The position numbers and the translations under genes were made by a program. DNA of 64,000 nucleotides from JALYGJ01 sp963781705 (GTDB lineage Bacteria > Chloroflexota > Limnocylindria > Limnocylindrales > CSP1-4). The notes under the pieces are model-generated. The model was not told the DNA's origin and ran no database searches. It saw only the letters and a list, made by a program, of their open reading frames with translations. Numbering within the stretch: position 1 is the first letter of the stretch; every line of letters starts with the position of its first letter. The stretch lies in the NCBI GenBank assembly GCA_963781705.1, contig CAWAGP010000001.1:248001-312000 (forward strand), written 5' to 3'. Below are positions 57,726 to 64,000 of the stretch, piece by piece.

Positions 57726-58642
57726 GGCAACAGCTGCCGCAGGGCAAAGATCACGTTCGCCGGTCGCTCAGCCAGCCGGCGCATGTACCACGGGTACCAG
57801 TAGTCGCCGTAGGCGATCAGCACGCGCACCCGGAAGCCGTCCCTGAGCAGCCGCTCCTGCTCCTTGGTCCTGATGCCGTACAGCATCTCGACGTCGAAGG
57901 CGTCCTTGTCCAAACCGATCGACTGCGCGTGGTCGGCCACCTGCTCGATCAGTCGGACGTCGTGCGTACCCAGGCCCAGGAAAAGGTCGCGCCCAGCCTT
58001 GACGTGCGCGAGCATCGACACGCACAGCGCCAGGTAGTTCGCGTCGACCTCCTTGCGCGCCTGGTAGGCAATGACGGGCGGCTCGGCATAGGCACCCTTG
58101 ACCAGCCGGATGCGCGGGCTGAGCGGCAGCAAGCGATCGACGTCGGTGTAGGTCCGCTTGAGGTAGGCCTGCAGGCAGATGCCCGCGTTGGCGTGCTCGG
58201 CCTTCAGCTTCTCGTAAAGCTCGAGCGTCTGGTCGGTGTACGCGGACCCCTCCATGTCGATCCACACGGAATGGCCCAGCTCATGCGCGCGGGCCGCTAG
58301 CGTGCGCATGTGATCGAGCGTCCGATCAGCATCGATGTCGAAGCCGAGCTGGGTCAGCTTGACCGACATCTCCGCGTCCAGCCGGCGGCGGGCGGCATCG
58401 TCCATCAGCGCGAGGTACGCGTCGGCGGTCTGCTGCGCCTCCTCGAGCCGGGTCAGGTTCTCGCCCAGCCGGGTGAAGACCTGGGCGATGCCCTTCTTCT
58501 GGTAGCGCGCGGCCGCGTCGAGCGCGGCATCGGGCGACTCGCCGGGCATAAACCGACGAACGGCCCGGCGGGCGAACCAGAATTTGGGCACACGCCGGCG
58601 CAACCACTGGTTGGCGGCCATCCACAGCAACAGGCGTCGCAT
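57722..58642 (-). CDS. Proline dehydrogenase
   Basis: This 306-residue single-domain enzyme oxidises proline to 1-pyrroline-5-carboxylate with FAD. Family motifs are KKGIAQVFTRLGENL, GHSVWIDMEGSAYTD, LQAYLKRTYTDVDRLLPL, RIRLVKGAYAEPP, GTHDVRLIEQV and EMLYGIRTKEQERLL. The end YGDYWYPWYMRRLAERPANV carries the proline-binding region. The ATG at 58642 fits the usual length of the monofunctional form. It is the first gene of an operon with the DapA-type gene (ATGA overlap) and divergent from the SDR gene. Confidence 0.93.
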   Translation of the reverse strand: MRRLLLWMAANQWLRRRVPKFWFARRAVRRFMPGESPDAALDAAARYQKKGIAQVFTRLGENLTRLEEAQQTADAYLALMDDAARRRLDAEMSVKLTQLGFDIDADRTLDHMRTLAARAHELGHSVWIDMEGSAYTDQTLELYEKLKAEHANAGICLQAYLKRTYTDVDRLLPLSPRIRLVKGAYAEPPVIAYQARKEVDANYLALCVSMLAHVKAGRDLFLGLGTHDVRLIEQVADHAQSIGLDKDAFDVEMLYGIRTKEQERLLRDGFRVRVLIAYGDYWYPWYMRRLAERPANVIFALRQLLP

Positions 58643-58663
58643 CGGTGGCGCTAACGTACCGGG

Positions 58664-59433
58664 ATGGACCTTGGCCTGCACGGCGCTCGCGCGCTGGTAA
58701 CCGCCGGATCGGCGGGAATTAGGCGCCGCGGTCGCGCGCGCGCTGACGGACGAAGGCGCCCGAGTGGCCGTGGCCGCGCGCGCGTCGGAGCGACTGACGG
58801 CCACCGCCACTTCACTCGGAGCCGTGGGGATTCCGGTCGACCTCGCGACCGAAGACGGCCCGGCCCTTGCCGTATCGTCGGCGGCGACCGCACTGGGCGG
58901 CCTCGACCTGCTGCTCGTCAACATGGGCGGCCCGCCGCCGGGACGCTTCACCGAGCTGACCGACGAGATCTGGCAGCGCGCGCTGGACATGACCTTCTGG
59001 TCGGCGATTCGGCTGCTGCGCGCGGCGCTGCCGCTGCTGACCGCGTCCGACCAGGGCGCCGTGTGCGTGATGCTGTCGTCGTCGGTCCGCGAGCCGATCA
59101 CGGCGCTGACCACCTCGAACCTGCTGCGGCCGGGGCTGGCCGGGCTGATCAAGTCGCTGGTGACGCGAGATCGCGCCGGTGCGTATCAACGGCATCGCAC
59201 CCGGGCGCGTCGCCACGGGCAGGGTCGCGACGCTGGACGAAGGACGCGCCCGGTCGGCGGGGACCACGGTCGACGAGGTCCAGCGCCAGGCGATCGCGCG
59301 CATCCCGCTCGGCCGCTACGGTGACCCGGCCGATGTCGGCCGCATGGCCGCGTTCCTGCTCTCCCCCGCCGCCTCGTACGTGACCGGCCAGATCATCGCC
59401 GTCGATGGCGGCATGATCCGCTCGCTGCCCTAG
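58664..59433 (+). pseudogene. Short-chain dehydrogenase, two frameshifts
   Basis: The protein begins at ATG 58664 with GARALVTAGSAGI, breaks at about 58718-58722 and continues in a second frame (LTDEGARVAVAARASERL, LLLVNMGGPPPGRFTEL, FWSAIRLLRAALPLL). It breaks again at about 59164-59167 and ends in a third frame (INGIAPGRVATGRV, ASYVTGQIIAVDGGMIRSL). The repaired product is about 255 residues, normal for SDR. The catalytic Tyr of YxxxK is replaced: SNLLRPGLAGLIK. This is seen in a branch of SDR proteins. The substrate is unknown. Confidence 0.8.
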
Positions 59434-59471
59434 CTCCGGTTCGCTCGCCGCTGCCCCCACAGGCCCTGGCC

Positions 59472-59667
59472 GTGCCGGCACTATCGGCACGGAGCGGCCT
59501 TTCGACCGTGCGGTGACCGAAGTGCCGGTGGAGAGGCGCGGGTCGAAGCGTGACGGCCCCGGTCCCAAGCGTGAGGTCGTCGCTCGGCCATCGGAGTTCG
59601 GCGCCCGAGTCACGCCGACCAGGGCGTAAGCCGCTAATAAGTGCGACTGCCGACGATAGTGCCGGCA
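59472..59667. repeat. About 200-bp module with inverted ends (copy 2)
   Basis: The left end GTGCCGGCACTATCGGCAC (59472-59490) faces the right end TGCCGACGATAGTGCCGGCA (59648-59667); the right end has two extra bases in the middle. These are the same end motifs as copy 1. The last base of the right end is the A of the ATG of the HTH gene. The interior has AAGCGTGA twice, 21 bases apart, within GGTC-starting units 20 bp apart (59541-59580). Confidence 0.75.
59541..59580. repeat. Direct repeats inside module copy 2
   Basis: Two GGTC-starting units at 59541-59560 and 59561-59580 each contain AAGCGTGA, offset by one base. The spacing resembles the 20-bp period of copy 1, while the unit sequence is different. 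Confidence 0.65.
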
Positions 59668-60473
59668 TGGGACGCACCAACCGCAGCAGCAGCCGGGCCG
59701 AACGTCGGACACCGCTGCAGGCCGCGGCCGACCGGAGCGCCATTGCCGTTTCCGCCAAGCTCGGCAGGATGCTCAGGGACGGTCGAAGTCGGCTCCGCCT
59801 GAGGCAGCTCGATGCCAGTGCTCGCGCCGGGTTGTCGCGCAGCCGCTGGAGCGATCTCGAGTGCGGCCGCGATCCCCTGGCCACGGTCGCCACCTGGTCC
59901 AGGGCTGCGGCGGCGGTCGGTGGTCGTCTCGAGGCATGGATCAAGGAGACGAGTGCGGCGGACCAGCCGCGTGACGCGGTCCACCTGCGCAACCAGGAGC
60001 TGATCATCCGGTTGTCGGAGAGCGGTGGCTGGACCGCGCTGCCTGAGGAGATGATCGATCGCGAGGCGCGGACATCACGTGCTGCGGACGTGCTGCTGAC
60101 CAGAACCACGCGCGACGGCACGGCAGAGTACGCGCTGTGGGACGTTTGGGACTGGCTGCCCGACGTGGGCGCCGTGACACGCGATTTCCAACGTCGAGTT
60201 GACGCAGTCGACCGTTACGCCGTCGCGCGCATGCCCAATGATGGACAGGAGGGACACCTTCCGCGCACGGGCGGTTGCCTGGCCATTCGGGCGACCGCCA
60301 GGAATCGGCGGCTGATCGCCGATCATCGGCACTTTTTCGGGGCCCGATTTCCCGGCTCCGGCTACGCCTGGATCCAATGCCTAACGGACAGGCAAGCGAC
60401 GCTTCCCAAAACCTGCGCGCTGGTCTGGATATCCGTACACGGCGACCGACTTCTCGCAGCCCGGCTCGGCTGA
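59667..60473 (+). CDS. HTH protein with degenerate nuclease-like C-terminal domain
   Basis: This 268-residue protein has an XRE-type HTH (about 28-88: KLGRMLRDGRSRLRLRQLDA, then AGLSRSRWSDLECGRDPLA). Its C-terminal domain follows the layout of XRE proteins fused to a restriction-endonuclease-like fold, with RTSRAADVLLTRT, then EYALWDVWDWLPDVGAVTR and GCLAIRATARNRRLIADH. The ExK expected in the second strand is replaced by WDVWD, so it is probably not an active nuclease. The family assignment is from pattern memory. The ATG touches the right end of module copy 2 and has no ribosome site, suggesting autoregulation and a leaderless message. Confidence 0.75.
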   Translation: MGRTNRSSSRAERRTPLQAAADRSAIAVSAKLGRMLRDGRSRLRLRQLDASARAGLSRSRWSDLECGRDPLATVATWSRAAAAVGGRLEAWIKETSAADQPRDAVHLRNQELIIRLSESGGWTALPEEMIDREARTSRAADVLLTRTTRDGTAEYALWDVWDWLPDVGAVTRDFQRRVDAVDRYAVARMPNDGQEGHLPRTGGCLAIRATARNRRLIADHRHFFGARFPGSGYAWIQCLTDRQATLPKTCALVWISVHGDRLLAARLG

Positions 60474-60681
60474 GGCGGGCCTCCGGGCGGCGTTCGCGCA
60501 CCACTGATTAAGAAGAACGCGAAGAAAATCGCGCACTAAGCCGACCTACCCCTCTTGCCGTATGCCGGGTATCGGCGCACCATAGTTGGCCTGCGCTATC
60601 CCAGTCGCGCAGCCCAGCAACAACAAACGACGAGACGTCCGGGATCCCAGGACCCCAATCCACTTAGGCATCCGAGCGACC

Positions 60682-61494
60682 ATGGAAGCAACCTCCGCAC
60701 GCACCGCCCAGGCGAAGACCCCCGAGCTGCCGCCGCTCTGCCCAATCTGCGGCAGCGGTATGGTCGTCCACGCGCTCTGGCAGGCGGACGCGGTCGAAGC
60801 GCTCTACTGGGCGTGCCGCCGGGCGCCGGTCTGCTACGGGACCGCGCACGTGCGCTACCCGGACACCATCGTTCCGGTCGAGCATGACGCCAGCAGCCAG
60901 GCGATCTTTGCTTGGGAGCACACGCGCGAGGCGCGCGAGGCGGGCAACCCCGTGGTCGGTGGCCTGAAGGGGCTGCTCGGGCGCATGGCCGCCAAGCCGG
61001 CGCCCACGCTGAACGCCGACGTGGAAGCTGATCTGCAACCCAAGCTGGGCCTCGAGTCGCTGATCGACTACGGCTTCGTCATCATGGGCAACCGCCGGCT
61101 GTCGGCGGCCCGTGCCTTGCTCGATTACGTGCTGATCGGACCACCGGGCATCTTCGTGGTCGAGGTCAAGGAGTGGCCGGGCGAGGTGGTCGCCAGCGGG
61201 GACACCATCTTCGTGGATGGCCGGGAGCGCGTCGGCGCACTCGATGACGTCGTCCGAGCAGCGGCCGCGCTCAACGACACGCTGAACTACGAGTTGAAGC
61301 CGCTCGGCGCAGGCGTCCGCGCGGCGGCGCTGTTCGACCGGGCGAGCGATCGGATGTTCTCAGGGACGGTCGGCAAGGTGCTCGTCGGCGGCAATCGGGA
61401 GCTGCCCAAGGCGATTCGCGCGGCGGGTCCCGAGGCACTCGGCCCTGAGACCGTCGTGCGCCTGTCGCTGGCCGCCGACCGACTACTGGAGTAG
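60682..61494 (+). CDS. NERD domain protein with N-terminal zinc ribbon
   Basis: This 270-residue protein begins with a zinc-ribbon-like part (LPPLCPICGSGMVV, then YWACRRAPVCYG). A central linker precedes a NERD domain (about 115-250) with LGLESLIDYGFVIMGNRRL, ALLDYVLIGPPGIFVVEVKEW and DTLNYELKPLGAGVRAAALF. The VEVKEW segment supplies the Glu-x-Lys of the restriction-endonuclease-like fold, so the nuclease centre may be intact. Its function is unknown; NERD proteins occur with defence, DNA repair and signalling genes. The ATG at 60682 is preferred. The upstream gap (60474-60681) is AT-richer than the surroundings. Confidence 0.82.
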   Translation: MEATSARTAQAKTPELPPLCPICGSGMVVHALWQADAVEALYWACRRAPVCYGTAHVRYPDTIVPVEHDASSQAIFAWEHTREAREAGNPVVGGLKGLLGRMAAKPAPTLNADVEADLQPKLGLESLIDYGFVIMGNRRLSAARALLDYVLIGPPGIFVVEVKEWPGEVVASGDTIFVDGRERVGALDDVVRAAAALNDTLNYELKPLGAGVRAAALFDRASDRMFSGTVGKVLVGGNRELPKAIRAAGPEALGPETVVRLSLAADRLLE

Positions 61495-61506
61495 CGCCAC
61501 CGCGAA

Positions 61507-62070
61507 CTAGATCTTGGTCCAGTTGCCGCAGCTGCTCGACTGAAAGCCTTTGTCGCTCGCCTTGATCCTGACGATCGATGGACCGCCGGTGACGAAGTCG
61601 TTGGCGATGATGTCGCGCAGCGCGCCGCCGAACCCGCGCAGCCTGGCCCAGTAGCATCCATTGCCCTTGCTGCTGCGATAGGTGCCGGGCGTCAGATCTG
61701 TGCCGACGATGAACGTCCCCTGGCCGAACTTGGTGGTGCTGCTGGTGACGCGCGACAGGTCGCTCGACCATTTGCCGCAGCCACTTGACTTGAAGCCTTT
61801 GTCGGTCGCCTTGATGGTCACGACCATGTAGCCCGACCCGAAATCGTTGGCGATGATGTCGTGCAGCGATCCCGAGAAACCCTTCAGGCGCTCCCAGTAA
61901 CAGTTCGATGTCGAGCGACGGGTCCGGTAGGTGCCGGCCGGAATGTTGTGACCGACCCGGTAGGTCCCGTTTCCAAACGTGGTCGCGCGGGCGTCGACGG
62001 CGGTCGGCAGCAAGAGTGCCACGACCACGAGCAGCAGGGCAGAGGCGGGCATCACCCGTCGGACTTTCAT
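61507..62070 (-). CDS. Secreted protein with two copies of a Cys-pair domain
   Basis: This 187-residue secreted protein (signal about 1-28) has two copies of a domain of about 72 residues (35-107 and 113-185). Each has FGxGTYxVGxxxxxGTYR, then NCYWERLKGFSGSLHDIIAND or GCYWARLRGFGGALRDIIAND, then IKATDKGFKSSGCGKW or IKASDKGFQSSSCGNW. The two Cys per copy probably form a disulfide. This repeat is found in extracellular proteins of high-GC Gram-positives; its ligand is unknown. Confidence 0.8.
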   Translation of the reverse strand: MKVRRVMPASALLLVVVALLLPTAVDARATTFGNGTYRVGHNIPAGTYRTRRSTSNCYWERLKGFSGSLHDIIANDFGSGYMVVTIKATDKGFKSSGCGKWSSDLSRVTSSTTKFGQGTFIVGTDLTPGTYRSSKGNGCYWARLRGFGGALRDIIANDFVTGGPSIVRIKASDKGFQSSSCGNWTKI

Positions 62071-62162
62071 CGATGAACCTCCCTCGTGCGACCGCGGGCA
62101 CGGTCGATCGTTTGACGCTATTCCGATGCCACAGTGCCCGCAATATGCCGTCCGGCGCGAAT

Positions 62163-63281
62163 TCAGCCCCTCTTTGCCAGCCGGACGGCCCTACCCACGA
62201 AGGTCGAGTAGCGCTCGACGGCGGCCGCGAGTGCGTCGTGCTCGCGAGCGCTGAGCGGCCGCAGCAGCCGCGTTGCGATGGCGAACTCCTCATCGGCACG
62301 CCCGGTGCGCGGCACGTGCCGCCAGTAGCCGACGACCTGGCCGTCGAGCATGACCAGATGCAGGAAGGGCGGCCGGCCGAGCACTGAGCGTGGTAACAGT
62401 CCGTCCACGTTGACGGCCGGCCGCGTCGCCCGATAGCCGACCAGCAACTCGTCGAAACCCTGCAGCAGGTGGACCGTCGGCGACGGCTCTTCGCGGCCGA
62501 TCCGATCGGGCGCGAGCCAGTAATCGACGCCGTCCACCTGCAGCCGCTCCAGCACCCGATCCGCCTCGAGCGCGGCAACTGCGCGCTTCGTGTCGGCGGC
62601 GGTCAGGCTCGACCACCAGGTGAAGTCGCCGGTCGCTGCCGGGCCGTGGCTCACGAAGTATCGGCGCGCCAGCTCGATCCGCGCCGCTTCACCATCCGGA
62701 CCCGCTGGAGCGGCGGACGGCAAGGGAGAACGCTCGTCGAGCAGCGCATAAGTCTGCTGGCCGCGGACCGTACCGCCGCCACTGGCCACGAGCAGGTCGC
62801 GCTCGGCGCGGATGAAGAGATAGGCGAGCCGCTGGCCCTCGATGTCGAAACCACCCGCCACCAACGCTTCTGCGACGTGCCGCCGAGTCTGCCGCCGGCC
62901 GCCGGCGAGTTCGCGCCGGACGATCTCCAGGCCACGCTCCAGGTCCGGCTCGTCCACTCCGAACCGCTGGTGCCAATGGCGCATCTGGACGTCGACGCGT
63001 GGTGCGGTCAGCCGCATCACCCAGCGGATATCGGCCGGCAGCACGAAGTGCCACGTCGGCCGCAGGATGTGCGTGCGCAGGATGGCGCCGCGTTGCAGGG
63101 CGTCCTCGACGTCGGCGTCGCTCAGGCCGACTGAGCGCTGGCCGACGGACCATTTGGCCAGCGCGTACTCCTGCGACTGGACCGCGCCCAGCCAGCCGAC
63201 CACGTCCTCCGGCCGGCGTGGCTCGGCGCCCGCGACGAGTTGACTGCGCAGTCGAAGTCGGGCGATCTCGCGCTGGTCCAT
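62163..63281 (-). CDS. Winged-helix DNA-binding protein, AlkZ-like (HTH_42)
   Basis: This 372-residue protein belongs to the HTH_42 family. The family includes the AlkZ and YcaQ glycosylases, which unhook bulky or cross-linked DNA lesions. Q35-S-Q37 in LGAVQSQEYALA matches the catalytic QxQ, and RTHILRPTWHFVLPAD matches the HxW region. WLAPD, LLQGFDELLVGYRATRPAV and GRPPFLHLVMLDGQVVGYW are typical later. It may remove alkylated bases. It is divergent from the HAD gene with an 18-bp gap. Confidence 0.85.
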   Translation of the reverse strand: MDQREIARLRLRSQLVAGAEPRRPEDVVGWLGAVQSQEYALAKWSVGQRSVGLSDADVEDALQRGAILRTHILRPTWHFVLPADIRWVMRLTAPRVDVQMRHWHQRFGVDEPDLERGLEIVRRELAGGRRQTRRHVAEALVAGGFDIEGQRLAYLFIRAERDLLVASGGGTVRGQQTYALLDERSPLPSAAPAGPDGEAARIELARRYFVSHGPAATGDFTWWSSLTAADTKRAVAALEADRVLERLQVDGVDYWLAPDRIGREEPSPTVHLLQGFDELLVGYRATRPAVNVDGLLPRSVLGRPPFLHLVMLDGQVVGYWRHVPRTGRADEEFAIATRLLRPLSAREHDALAAAVERYSTFVGRAVRLAKRG

Positions 63282-63299
63282 GGCCCATCATGATCGGTG

Positions 63300-64000
63300 A
63301 TGCCCGGGATCGATTTCGAAGCCGTCGACGTGCTGACCTTCGACTGCTACGGCACGCTCATCGACTGGGAGACGGGCATCGCCACGGCGCTGGGCAGCGT
63401 CCTCGCCGCGCACGGCGTCAAGCCGCCGACCGACCAACTACTCGAGACCTACGCCATCGCCGAGTCACGCACGGAGGCCGGTGCGTACCTGCCCTACCGC
63501 GAGGTACTGCGCCGTTCCTGTCGCTTTGTCGCCGCCCGCTTCGGCGTGCGGCCGCGGGTCGTGGAGGTGGAGGCGTTCGCCGCCTCGGTGGCCGACTGGC
63601 CGGCCTTCCCCGATTCACGCGACGCCCTCGCCCGACTTGCGGGCCGTTTCCGCCTTGGCGCGATCACCAATTGCGACGACGAGCTATTCGCAGCGTCGAG
63701 CGCGCGCCTGGGCAACCCCTTCACCTGGGTCGTGACCGCTCAGCAGGCGCGCGCCTACAAGCCATCGTTGCGCAACTTCGAACTTGCCTTCGAGATGATC
63801 GACGCGCCGCGCGAGCGGATCGTGCATATCGCGCAGAGCCTGTACCACGACCACGCGCCGGCGGCGAGGCTCGGCCTCAAGTCGGTGTGGATCGACCGCC
63901 GCCACGGCGTCCCGGGGTCCGGCGCCACGCCGCCGGCGACGGCTCAGCCGACGCTGACTTTCCCCGACATGGCGACCTTCGCGGCCGCCGCGCTCACTGC
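63300..64000 (+). CDS. HAD-type 2-haloacid dehalogenase-like hydrolase, 3' end cut
   Basis: The frame opens at ATG 63300 and is still open at the last base, so the end lies beyond the window (233 residues visible). HAD motifs are the nucleophile Asp in DVLTFDCYGTLIDWETG, LGAITNCDDELFA and YKPSLRNFELAFEM with the motif III lysine. A later HIAQSLYHDHAPAARLGLKSVWIDR is typical of type II haloacid dehalogenase-like proteins. The substrate may be a halo acid or a phosphate ester. It is divergent from the AlkZ-like gene. Confidence 0.88.
   Translation, partial: MPGIDFEAVDVLTFDCYGTLIDWETGIATALGSVLAAHGVKPPTDQLLETYAIAESRTEAGAYLPYREVLRRSCRFVAARFGVRPRVVEVEAFAASVADWPAFPDSRDALARLAGRFRLGAITNCDDELFAASSARLGNPFTWVVTAQQARAYKPSLRNFELAFEMIDAPRERIVHIAQSLYHDHAPAARLGLKSVWIDRRHGVPGSGATPPATAQPTLTFPDMATFAAAALT

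Noticed and set aside
1..64000. tRNA, rRNA, IS elements, integrases or prophage genes
   Set aside because: Looked for conserved T-loop text, transposase and integrase motifs and phage structural genes; none found.

Overview
The window is about 64 kb of very GC-rich, tightly packed bacterial DNA. It has many overlapping start and stop codons, GTG/TTG and probably CTG starts, and short intergenic gaps. Exported proteins are mostly lipoproteins with Ser/Thr/Pro-rich linkers behind the lipobox. No outer-membrane genes were seen, and I found no tRNA, rRNA, IS element, integrase or CRISPR. This fits a high-GC monoderm, most likely Chloroflexota or an actinobacterium-like lineage. The assignment is inferred from gene style and was not tested by phylogeny.

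Region 0-12.3 kb. After the end of an ABC-2 permease and a frameshifted DUF72 gene, the minus strand carries a long co-directional series. In transcription order it is: aldehyde dehydrogenase, a 43-codon ORF, an ALDH-like protein without a catalytic half, a delta-60-repeat lipoprotein, a membrane protein, a YtkA-like secreted protein, a CopC-CopD fusion, a frameshifted small lipoprotein, a two-ended membrane protein, a solo Leu/Ile/Val-type binding lipoprotein and a CPBP protease. Region 12.4-19.7 kb has Nudix, GNAT, a GH3/NagZ-type Tat lipoprotein, deoC, an ArsR-type regulator, a Ppx/GppA phosphatase, a secreted C39-like protein and a DUF971 protein. deoC and the ALDH genes look like one deoxyribose/acetaldehyde pathway. 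A perfect GTGAC-N6-GTCAC palindrome lies between deoC and the regulator, and the same half-site arrangement recurs in front of the ALDH operon.

Region 19.7-32.8 kb is a phosphate and polyphosphate block: ppk1, CYTH-CHAD, pstSCAB, phoU, arsC and sixA on the plus strand, facing a minus-strand phoB-orphan-phoR operon. Four 11-bp-spaced repeats before pstS and a related repeat set before the phoB operon look like PHO boxes. An 11-bp-stem hairpin sits between pstS and pstC.

Region 32.8-53.2 kb is mixed: gltX with a decayed copy of its 3' end beside it, a J-domain protein, an asparaginase-type protein, a beta-propeller membrane protein, upp, a methyltransferase, mscL, MarR plus ClC, HTH-TOBE plus modAB without modC, an aminotransferase, NlpC/P60 behind a structured leader, MBL and PAS proteins, a tiny zinc-ribbon protein, a flavin amine oxidase and a nuclease-like lipoprotein.

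Region 53.2-64 kb has a large secreted subtilase with a strong terminator, a proline dehydrogenase operon, four reading-frame breaks within 2.4 kb, an HTH protein with a degenerate nuclease-like C-terminus, a NERD protein, a secreted repeat protein, an AlkZ-like protein and a truncated HAD gene. Two intergenic modules of about 200 bp (50704-50904 and 59472-59667) share the same outward-facing inverted ends and internal direct repeats spaced about 20 bp apart. One abuts the start codon of the HTH gene. This module family is the least explained signal in the window.
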